A DNA stretch of 21,299 nt, from the NCBI GenBank assembly GCA_002690445.1, contig NZER01000471.1:1-21299 (forward strand). Direction: 5' to 3'. The DNA comes from Candidatus Pacearchaeota archaeon (GTDB lineage: Archaea; Nanoarchaeota; Nanoarchaeia; Pacearchaeales; GW2011-AR1). Positions within the stretch are counted from its first letter, which is position 1. Every line of letters starts with the position of its first letter. Position numbers and translations under genes: made by a program. Under the pieces are notes generated by a model, which was not told the origin of the DNA, ran no database searches, and worked only from the letters and a program-made list of their open reading frames with translations. This document shows, one piece after another, positions 1 to 5,949 of the stretch.

Positions 1-672
1 CAATTTGACGAGGTTGAAGCCGAAGAAGGGCTCTTTTACGACAAAATCAAGCTAAATCCCGAGACTTTGGCGGGTTTTGAGGCTTCTGACGACCCAAAAG
101 CCAAGTATCCGCTTGAATTGACGCGATATGGGATGCCTAGCGACGAATATAGGGAAAAATACCCAAAAGGGATGCCAAATGAGGAAGATATTATACGACA
201 GTTCGTCTCATACCTCGAAAGTCAGCCAAATCCGGTCTTAGTAGCCCAAAATGCCGAGTTTGACGTCAATTTCGTCCAAACTAGGGCTGATTTGTACAAT
301 ATACCGGTTAATATGCGTGAATACCCCATCTTTGACACCATGCTGTTGATCAAGCTATGGCACAACTCCCTTATAAAGACCCTTGCTGATGAGGGCAATG
401 AACAGGCCCAAATCATCCTTCAAGCCCTTACAATGACCGGAAAGTTCGGAGAATACACCTCAGCGTCGATGGGACCGGTCTCAAAAGCCTATGAAATCAG
501 TACAGACGACTGGCACAACGCTCTAGCGGACGTAAAAATGATGATGGGGATGACGAGAGCTATATTCGTTGCTCTTTTGGACTCATCCGACGTAAACATC
601 TCCAAATACCAAGATAGGATGGCTTGGGGGCTTCGAAAAAAGAAACACGGGTATCATCGGAGCGATAAATGA
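1..672 (+). CDS. DEDDh 3'-5' exonuclease, DnaQ-like (5' end outside window)
   Basis: The frame is open from base 1 with no stop or convincing start, so the N-terminus, which should carry the Exo I D-x-E motif, lies outside the window. Visible are an Exo II-type motif (AQNAEFD, near base 245) and an Exo III-type motif with the H-x-A-x-x-D pattern of the DEDDh subclass (HNALADV, near base 512). This family removes nucleotides from 3' ends using two metal ions, as in the proofreading subunit of DNA polymerase III, RNase T and stand-alone phage exonucleases. A phage role in DNA turnover or repair is an inference. A TTG at 67 could be called as a start, but it would fall in continuous coding sequence. 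The gene ends 24 bases before a strong promoter and is therefore probably the last gene of its own transcription unit. Confidence 0.85.
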   Translation, partial: QFDEVEAEEGLFYDKIKLNPETLAGFEASDDPKAKYPLELTRYGMPSDEYREKYPKGMPNEEDIIRQFVSYLESQPNPVLVAQNAEFDVNFVQTRADLYNIPVNMREYPIFDTMLLIKLWHNSLIKTLADEGNEQAQIILQALTMTGKFGEYTSASMGPVSKAYEISTDDWHNALADVKMMMGMTRAIFVALLDSSDVNISKYQDRMAWGLRKKKHGYHRSDK

Positions 673-695
673 AATTCCGTCTTGAAAAAAACTTC

Positions 696-723
696 TTGAC
701 ATTGTTTTATAGTTTGGTATACT
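696..723 (+). promoter_or_regulatory. Strong sigma70-like promoter, extended -10
   Basis: A perfect -35 TTGACA (696-701), a 16-base spacer and -10 TATACT (718-723), with TG one base upstream of the -10 hexamer (extended -10). It lies in the only real gap at this end, 31 bases before the HAD gene at 754. It would be read by unmodified host RNA polymerase, as expected for an early or constitutive phage promoter, and probably starts the operon reaching to about 9284. Confidence 0.8.
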
Positions 724-753
724 GTAAATGAGTAAAAAGGTATATTTATAAAT

Positions 754-1290
754 ATGAAACAGATATTAAACGAATGGCGAAGGTATCTTAAGGAGGAAGA
801 CCAGAGAGAGCAAAACGTCTATTCCTTCGATTTTGATAACACTCTCATCCGTTATCACACTTTAGAAGACGGAGACGTCGTATATCTCGGCCCTCACGAA
901 GAAAACATCCAATTAGTTAAGGATTTGGCCGCTGATGGCAATAAAATTATCATTGTTACATCACGCTGTAAACTAAAAGGTGAAAAAAAGCCATGGGACG
1001 ACACTCCAACCCCCGAAGAGGCTATAATCGAATTTGGATTGCCTATTGAAGAGGTTTATTACACCTATGGCGATTTTAAGGCAGATAAGCTTGTAGAATT
1101 GGGGGTTATAAAACATTGGGATGATGACGAAGAAGAAGTCGAAGCTGCAGAAGCAGCAGGTATTGAAGCTATTTTGGTCCCCGTAGAAGAAGGAATTACC
1201 GATAGATTACGAAATAAATGGTGTGATTATAACGAAGAGATGAAAAAGGTCTGGAAAACAACTAATTATAATGATGAAACTATCACGTGA
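754..1290 (+). CDS. HAD-superfamily phosphatase with capsid-targeting-like N-terminus
   Basis: A 178-residue protein. Residues 25-31 read FDFDNTL, the HAD motif I with nucleophile D26 and general acid D28. A motif II-like IVTSR follows near residue 70. K in GDFKADKL is a candidate motif III lysine, and the aspartate cluster HWDDDEEEVE is a candidate motif IV. There is little room for a cap domain, as in small phosphatases acting on nucleotides or polynucleotide 3' phosphates; the substrate cannot be told. The first 15 residues (MKQILNEWRRYLKEE) precede the HAD core as an amphipathic helix with L-x-E sites, resembling T4 capsid-targeting sequences. It is the first gene after the 696 promoter, has only a weak ribosome binding site, and overlaps the next gene by 20 bases. 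Confidence 0.8.
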   Translation: MKQILNEWRRYLKEEDQREQNVYSFDFDNTLIRYHTLEDGDVVYLGPHEENIQLVKDLAADGNKIIIVTSRCKLKGEKKPWDDTPTPEEAIIEFGLPIEEVYYTYGDFKADKLVELGVIKHWDDDEEEVEAAEAAGIEAILVPVEEGITDRLRNKWCDYNEEMKKVWKTTNYNDETIT

Positions 1291-2410
1291 AAAGCTAAAG
1301 AAGTTAATCCTTCAAGAGATAACTACTACTAAGCATCGCTCCCGGCAGCCTCGGGGGGAAAAAGCAGCTGAAATGGATTTTTTTGGAACACCTCTGGAAC
1401 CATCGGAGGAAGTCCTCGACAATGCAGCAGAAAAAGAACTTTTAGCTATGACTATGAAAAGGGATGATAAGGCGGATGTTGCTTATCGAGCCTTGTTTGT
1501 CAACAAAGACCCAATTGCATGGAAAGTTTATAATAGATTTAAGGCACAAAACAAAAACATTTTCGGAAATGAGAAAGAATTTCTGGATGAGTACTGGGAC
1601 GGGCCGGAAGCGAAAGCTCGGGGTAAAGAACTGTTTAGGCAGGCGCAGGCTACCAAAGCTGCGCAGCCGCCGGCGGAGGTCAGAAAAGGAAACCCAATGC
1701 TGGGGAAATTTGTGCGTGATACAATACGAGAAGCTTTTCGAAGTATTTCACTAGCGGAAACACTTAATAAAGAACTAATTAATGATGCACGGGAGATTTG
1801 TGTGATGAAGAAGTCTGAACTTTTGAAAATTATTAGAGAAGAGGTTGAAGTTATTTTAACTAACGAAGAAGCAGCTGAAATGTTTGATCTAGATGTGGGC
1901 GCTTTGCTGGACGAGATAATGGACGAAGCCGTTATGCGTCCATCAATGATCTCAGTAAGAAAGGATCCTCGCACAGGAAAACAAGACCCAATGCAGCAAT
2001 TCCAGACACCCGGGAAGACGTACTCCGATGAAGACGTCGATGCGGGTGATTATAAAAAGGATCTCGAGCGACAAAGAAAACAGCACGCGGATTGGACCGC
2101 AACACAAGGATCCGGCGAGTTTGATATCGAGAAAGAGCGGAAACGTCGCGAGGCGGCGATCGCGCAGAACGATCGCGAACGGAAGGTGACCTGGAGATCG
2201 ACGAAAACCGGGAGGCCCATCAAGGAAGAAGATCTTGAGGAAGATAAAGACTGGATTCAGAAGGCTGTCAACCCCGAACACGAAGGAGACTGCACCCCTA
2301 TGACAAAAAAGACGTGTACGCCGGCGCGTAAGGCATTAGCCAAAAGATTTAAAAAGGCCGCTCGAAAGAAAAAGAAAGAAGGCGGCAGCGGATGGCAAGG
2401 GAAAGTCTAA
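1271..2410 (+). CDS. Unknown phage protein with two targeting-like helices and a basic C-terminal motif
   Basis: A 379-residue protein, not assigned to a known enzyme family. ATG codons at 1271 and 1274 are both possible; starting at 1274 gives an MKLSREKLKKLILQE N-terminus that matches its neighbours. A second, similar segment (MKKSELLKIIREEVE) starts at residue 179, with its own ATG at 1805 and a GGGAG sequence 9 bases upstream, so the gene may be a fusion of two paralogous proteins or contain an internal start. The middle is charged and probably disordered. The C-terminus has two cysteines in CTPMTKKTCTP, followed by a lysine/arginine-rich tail. I recall similar motifs in other large-phage proteins but cannot search. 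A virion or prohead-core protein is an inference from the N-terminus and neighbours. Confidence 0.75.
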   Translation: MMKLSREKLKKLILQEITTTKHRSRQPRGEKAAEMDFFGTPLEPSEEVLDNAAEKELLAMTMKRDDKADVAYRALFVNKDPIAWKVYNRFKAQNKNIFGNEKEFLDEYWDGPEAKARGKELFRQAQATKAAQPPAEVRKGNPMLGKFVRDTIREAFRSISLAETLNKELINDAREICVMKKSELLKIIREEVEVILTNEEAAEMFDLDVGALLDEIMDEAVMRPSMISVRKDPRTGKQDPMQQFQTPGKTYSDEDVDAGDYKKDLERQRKQHADWTATQGSGEFDIEKERKRREAAIAQNDRERKVTWRSTKTGRPIKEEDLEEDKDWIQKAVNPEHEGDCTPMTKKTCTPARKALAKRFKKAARKKKKEGGSGWQGKV

Positions 2411-3108
2411 TGAGCGTTGATTATGAACAACTTAAAAGCTTCGTTAAAGAGGCAATGTTTACCAAAGGTGGTATTAACGAGCCTTCTGCACCGGATGGTG
2501 TTCCACATAGAATGCCAGCAGCAGAGCCAACTCCCGAAAGGGGAGACCCCAAGGCCAATAAGTTATACGATCTCGCCTTAGCTGCAAGAGAGGCCACAGA
2601 AGCCCTTGTAGAGGCTCTAGATGAGCCGATATATGATGGGGCATACGAACACGCCTTTAGGGCAGATGCATCCCTTAGACGGGCGCTTAATAACTTGGAA
2701 CAGTCGGGCGCGCATCCTGTCCCCCAGCAACGGGTAGTGCCTCCGCCGCCGATGCAGCAAAAATATGCTAATTCATATAATTATATGCCGGTTACCTATT
2801 CGGGCGGCGAACTTGAAGAACAGGAAGACGCTTTTAAAGGTTTTGGCTCCAAACAAATGTCTCGAAGTGCCCAATCTATGGAAAAAAAGAAAATAGGGGC
2901 CCAAATCGGAGCCGGCGACATACTTAAAGGCGTTGATAATAAAGAAAGAGCAATGCTTCAACATATTGAAAAAGTATTAACTGATATTGCCGAGAAAGAT
3001 GATCTAACGGTTTTTAGAGCATGGCTTAAAACAGTATTTGGAACTCTTATTAAGAAAGTTGAAGGAAGACAGACCGGTCAAGAACCAGAACAGGAAATAC
3101 CAACATGA
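2410..3108 (+). CDS. Unknown phage protein with helical N-terminus
   Basis: About 232 residues. The frame opens at an ATG at 2392, but the ATG at 2410 is preferred. It overlaps the upstream stop as TAATG, is preceded by AAGGGAAAG, and gives an N-terminus MSVDYEQLKSFVKEAM like those of neighbouring genes. A helical segment (about residues 50-100) is followed by a proline/glutamine-rich linker (VPPPPMQQ) and a second helical region near the C-terminus (LQHIEKVLTDIAEK). There are no catalytic motifs. Position and N-terminus suggest a structural or packaged protein; no specific function can be given. It overlaps the next gene by ATGA. Confidence 0.75.
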   Translation: MSVDYEQLKSFVKEAMFTKGGINEPSAPDGVPHRMPAAEPTPERGDPKANKLYDLALAAREATEALVEALDEPIYDGAYEHAFRADASLRRALNNLEQSGAHPVPQQRVVPPPPMQQKYANSYNYMPVTYSGGELEEQEDAFKGFGSKQMSRSAQSMEKKKIGAQIGAGDILKGVDNKERAMLQHIEKVLTDIAEKDDLTVFRAWLKTVFGTLIKKVEGRQTGQEPEQEIPT

Positions 3109-3425
3109 AAATAACCAGAAAAGAACTTGCTACCCTTATTGTCGAAGAAGCCCGCCGGGCTAATTCCATTCTTTTCGAAATGCCGGAAGATTCCACTGGT
3201 ACTCACTCGTCTAGCGACATTAATGAGAATGATGGCGACGCATCAAAGCGCGCCCTTTATCATATGTCACAACAATCTCAACAGCTTCATGATATGCTAA
3301 TGGGTGATGAAAATCTCGAGCCTTGGGTGCAAGATAAAATTGTTAAAGCTGCGAGAGATCTAGAAGAAGTATTCAAAGCCATTACTTATGACAAGGGCCC
3401 CGGCCAGGGGGCCATCAGAGAATAA
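3105..3425 (+). CDS. Small unknown phage protein with targeting-like N-terminus
   Basis: A 106-residue protein starting MKITRKELATLIVEEARRAN, the clearest example of the shared amphipathic N-terminal helix with an I-x-E site. A serine/asparagine-rich linker (about residues 30-45) leads to a helical C-terminal domain containing LMGDENLEPWVQDKI and DLEEVF. I recall similar domains in many marine phage proteins but know no function for them. The start overlaps the upstream stop (ATGA), and an AGGAAA sequence precedes it, so translation is probably coupled. Confidence 0.75.
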   Translation: MKITRKELATLIVEEARRANSILFEMPEDSTGTHSSSDINENDGDASKRALYHMSQQSQQLHDMLMGDENLEPWVQDKIVKAARDLEEVFKAITYDKGPGQGAIRE

Positions 3426-3427
3426 AT

Positions 3428-3625
3428 ATGTGGGATTGGTCGCATTTGGGCACAGAAAGTTGGTTCGCACACACAAAAAGATCTGTAAAGCTGACTCTCC
3501 TTCTATTATTATCAGGGGGTACTATGATTTTACACTGTATAGTACCTTTTTGGCAACAGCCGCGATTTTTACAAGCATGTACGGTGGCTGAAATAATTTG
3601 TAGGGAGATGAACAAGCGAGAGTAA
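3428..3625 (+). CDS. Small membrane protein, DUF6356-like
   Basis: A 65-residue protein starting 2 bases after the previous stop. It has one hydrophobic segment (about residues 22-42, LTLLLLLSGGTMILHCIVPF). The arrangement E-S-W-F-x-H near residue 10, a hydrophobic stretch, then H-x-x-x-P-F resembles the DUF6356 family of short membrane proteins of unknown function; this is a recognition from memory. Overlapping open frames in other phases exist here, but this one fits the operon spacing and has a sensible membrane topology. It sits beside another small membrane protein. Confidence 0.6.
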   Translation: MWDWSHLGTESWFAHTKRSVKLTLLLLLSGGTMILHCIVPFWQQPRFLQACTVAEIICREMNKRE

Positions 3626-3631
3626 AGGAAT

Positions 3632-3949
3632 GTGCGGAAGATTGTCAACCTAGTATATGTTTTAACATTTTTTATACTCGTTGATTTAATTGCCACACTT
3701 TATTGGGTTGTTAATGAACTAGGAACCGAAGCTAATCCAATAATGAATTTCTTTTTAAGCTGTTCTCCCTTGCTTTTTGTTGTTGCCAAACTTGGATTAA
3801 GTGCTGGTGGTGTTTATATACTCTATTTTTTTCGAAATAGATTTAAGGATACTATATTTAAAAGTCTTGTGGCCCTGAACCTTATCTATATCTCGGTATT
3901 TGTATATCATTTGTGGGGCTTGCTATTTCTGATATCTACAACTATTTAA
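3632..3949 (+). CDS. Membrane protein, DUF5658-like
   Basis: A 105-residue protein with three or four hydrophobic segments (about residues 5-27, 44-65 and 78-104). The sequence VDLIATLYWVV followed by G-T-E-A-N-P-I-M near residue 31 matches the D-x-x-x-T and E-A-N-P pattern I associate with DUF5658 membrane proteins. The start is GTG at 3632, the first start after an in-frame stop at 3623-3625. An AAAGGA lies only 2 bases upstream, which is closer than usual. Function is unknown; a role in the host membrane during infection is inference. Confidence 0.65.
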   Translation: MRKIVNLVYVLTFFILVDLIATLYWVVNELGTEANPIMNFFLSCSPLLFVVAKLGLSAGGVYILYFFRNRFKDTIFKSLVALNLIYISVFVYHLWGLLFLISTTI

Positions 3950-3955
3950 TAAGCC

Positions 3956-5191
3956 ATGCATAAATGTGTTAATAACTCGGTGGGAAATGTATATCATCTG
4001 GAACAATTAGTCGGAGACTTTTTTCCGTATTCCCAAAAACAATTGGGCTTTGATAAACCCGTAACTGTTGTTTTTCAGAGTGATGAGGGTAATTCTTCTA
4101 AAATGTTGGGAAAGACAGCATATTATGACCCGAACAATCATCAAGTTGTTCTGTATGTGGATGGTAGGCATCCAAAAGATGTTATGAGATCATTATCTCA
4201 TGAATTGGTGCATCATGCACAAAATTGTAGAGGGGATTTTACGGGAGATATAGCTACTGAAGAAGGCTATGCCCAAAAGAATCCACATCTGCGAAAAATG
4301 GAAAGAGAAGCGTATACCAAAGGTAATTTAATCTTTAGGGATTACGAAGACCTAATTAAAACAGGAAAAAAAGATGTCGATATTGACTTTACTAAATCGG
4401 GAGACCCAAAAATGTCATTAAAAGAATGGAAAAATAATGAACGTACGCGTTTGTTAATGGAAAAATGGGGGTATCGCCAAAAAGGTGCTCCGGAGAAGAA
4501 ACTATTTACCGAAGGGTGGGGCTATCGCGACGAAGACGAGCTAGAGTCTCCGATTCATCCCAATGGCGCCGAAGACCTCGAAGAAAATGATGAAATTGAA
4601 GAGGGCGAAGCAAAATGGAAGGCCATGGCCGATGAGCCTGAGGATCCCACTGATGTGCCGACAGCTACCGGGGTCGAGGTGACCCGGACGAAGAAGCGCG
4701 GGGAATGGGGGCAGAAAGTTCGAGGAAAAAGTGGCATCCAGGGCAAACGTGACAAGCCTGTTACGGCTGGATCTAAGAATGTTATGACCATGGGCGAAGC
4801 GGGGGCCGATATGACGGATACCTCGTCCGATGACAACCTCGATGAGGGCGACCCCCTCATGCAGAAACACAAGGGAGGCCACGCGCACAGGTCGACGGAC
4901 ACCTCATCTCGTGAAAGATTAGCATATGAGAAAGATCCGGCGGCATGGATGAGTACTGATCAGGCCGTAAAACTGGGACTCTCTCCGGAGGAGGCCCGGG
5001 CCGCGATCGATTGGGGCCCCGGGGAACGAGAGCATGACCGCGGCCCCGGTGATGGGCCTGGGCTTGGGAAGGCCCGCCGTAAATGGAGAAAAGCATTTGC
5101 CGGGCAGTTCAAGGAAGGTAAAATCTCAGTTCAAGAAGCAAAAGAAATCACTCGTAGAATTATCGAGAGAATCAAAAAGGAAGGGAACTAA
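3956..5191 (+). CDS. Zinc metallopeptidase with long acidic, GC-rich tail
   Basis: A 411-residue protein. The N-terminal domain (about residues 1-130) holds SHELVHHAQNCRG with the zinc-binding H82-E83-x-x-H86, and a downstream helix EREAYTKGN with E116 or E118 as candidate third ligand. This gluzincin-like layout occurs in peptidases of large marine phages. WGYR occurs twice (near residues 165 and 185) before an acidic, probably disordered region (about 190-340). The end is a helical, basic segment containing KISVQEAKEITRRIIERI. Base composition shifts from AT-rich to GC-rich near 4500 and back near 5100, which hints at an inserted or separately evolved segment. Virion maturation or cell-wall work are both possible. 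No clear ribosome binding site precedes the ATG at 3956. Confidence 0.8.
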   Translation: MHKCVNNSVGNVYHLEQLVGDFFPYSQKQLGFDKPVTVVFQSDEGNSSKMLGKTAYYDPNNHQVVLYVDGRHPKDVMRSLSHELVHHAQNCRGDFTGDIATEEGYAQKNPHLRKMEREAYTKGNLIFRDYEDLIKTGKKDVDIDFTKSGDPKMSLKEWKNNERTRLLMEKWGYRQKGAPEKKLFTEGWGYRDEDELESPIHPNGAEDLEENDEIEEGEAKWKAMADEPEDPTDVPTATGVEVTRTKKRGEWGQKVRGKSGIQGKRDKPVTAGSKNVMTMGEAGADMTDTSSDDNLDEGDPLMQKHKGGHAHRSTDTSSRERLAYEKDPAAWMSTDQAVKLGLSPEEARAAIDWGPGEREHDRGPGDGPGLGKARRKWRKAFAGQFKEGKISVQEAKEITRRIIERIKKEGN

Positions 5192-5406
5192 TGTCTGCAC
5201 TTTTAAGAAGGAGACGCCGGGAAGCGGCAGAAAAAGCAAAAGTTGCTGCATCCGATCGTGTGCCAGAAAAGATTTCTACCAAGATTGTAGAAAAAAAGTC
5301 AACCACGCCAGCAAGAGCGGCCGACGAAGAGGCGGCTCCAGTACGACGCGGGTGGTTGAAGGAACTTTTAAGTGCTGATGAAGATCCCGGAAAGGAGAAA
5401 ACATAA
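5191..5406 (+). CDS. Small highly charged unknown protein
   Basis: A 71-residue protein starting in a TAATG junction with the upstream gene and preceded by AAGGAAGGG, a good ribosome binding site. It begins MSALLRRRRREAAEKAK and is rich in lysine, arginine, glutamate and alanine, with a conserved-looking RRGWLKELLS near residue 52. It has no membrane segment or catalytic motif. Its small size, charge and place among structural-like genes would suit a head-associated or DNA-binding protein, but this is speculative. Confidence 0.65.
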   Translation: MSALLRRRRREAAEKAKVAASDRVPEKISTKIVEKKSTTPARAADEEAAPVRRGWLKELLSADEDPGKEKT

Positions 5407-5407
5407 T

Positions 5408-5692
5408 ATGGTTGCACCACATGTAAAAAGACGAAGGCTGGCCGCGGCGCTCGCGGCTGCGGCGAAGAAAAGATCGCGAGTCGAACCAAAGGTCGTCGCG
5501 AGCCCCGAAGTTGTCAAAGTTAAGACACCCCCGGCTATCGAGGCATTACCGGAGACGCAAAAAATAGAAGAGCCTTCGCAGGACCTCTCTAGGTTGAAGA
5601 AGGCTGAATTGGTGGCCTTAGCTGAAGAAAGAGAAATTGCAACAGCGGGCTTAACAAAATCTAAACTTATCGATCTCTTAGAAGCTGATTAA
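5408..5692 (+). CDS. Small basic protein with C-terminal SAP/HeH-like motif
   Basis: A 94-residue protein. The frame opens at 5372, but the ATG at 5408 is preferred because AAGGAG lies just upstream and the earlier start would overlap the previous gene needlessly. The N-terminus is arginine/lysine/alanine-rich (HVKRRRLAAALAAAAKKR). The last 35 residues read as a helix-extension-helix: LKKAELVALAEEREI followed by GLTKSKLIDLLE. That pattern is typical of SAP, HeH or Rho_N-type modules that bind nucleic acid. Such modules are common in small phage proteins; the actual role is unknown. Confidence 0.7.
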   Translation: MVAPHVKRRRLAAALAAAAKKRSRVEPKVVASPEVVKVKTPPAIEALPETQKIEEPSQDLSRLKKAELVALAEEREIATAGLTKSKLIDLLEAD

Positions 5693-5696
5693 AAAG

Positions 5697-5945
5697 ATGG
5701 CAGATTTACGACGTTTAACTCGTGAGTTTTTGCTTGGAGAAAGTAGAGCGCCGAGTGTTGCTAGCTATATCCAGTCGATCGGGGAAGTACTCCATTCGAT
5801 CACACCAAGATCTCGCACAGATGAACGTCGAATTGAAGTAGCACGAGCAAATCTTAAAGAAGTACGGCGACACATGCGACGCTTGCAAGAGCGTGTTACT
5901 GTGCTTGAGGAACAAGTACAAGTATTAGAAGAATCCAAGGAGTGA
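5697..5945 (+). CDS. Small coiled-coil protein with prohead-protease-like site
   Basis: An 82-residue protein starting 4 bases after the previous stop. Its N-terminus MADLRRLTREFLLGES contains L-G-E followed by S, an excellent fit to the (L/I)-x-E cleavage rule of the T4 prohead protease. From about residue 42 to the end, heptad-like spacing of leucine, valine and charged residues (LQERVTVLEEQVQVLEESKE) predicts a coiled coil. A scaffold or head-associated role is inferred from these two traits only. Confidence 0.7.
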   Translation: MADLRRLTREFLLGESRAPSVASYIQSIGEVLHSITPRSRTDERRIEVARANLKEVRRHMRRLQERVTVLEEQVQVLEESKE

Positions 5946-5949
5946 TATA

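Noticed and set aside
747..754. TATAAATA, the T4 late-promoter consensus
   Set aside because: It overlaps the ATG of the HAD gene, so transcription would begin inside the coding region; similar AT-rich strings occur before other starts (near 3419 and 8919). Probably chance.
1528..1974. 148-codon minus-strand open frame, and others at 4541-4902 and 5172-5489
   Set aside because: Each lies opposite or across well-supported plus-strand genes, has no ribosome binding site or domain, and shows biased shadow composition.
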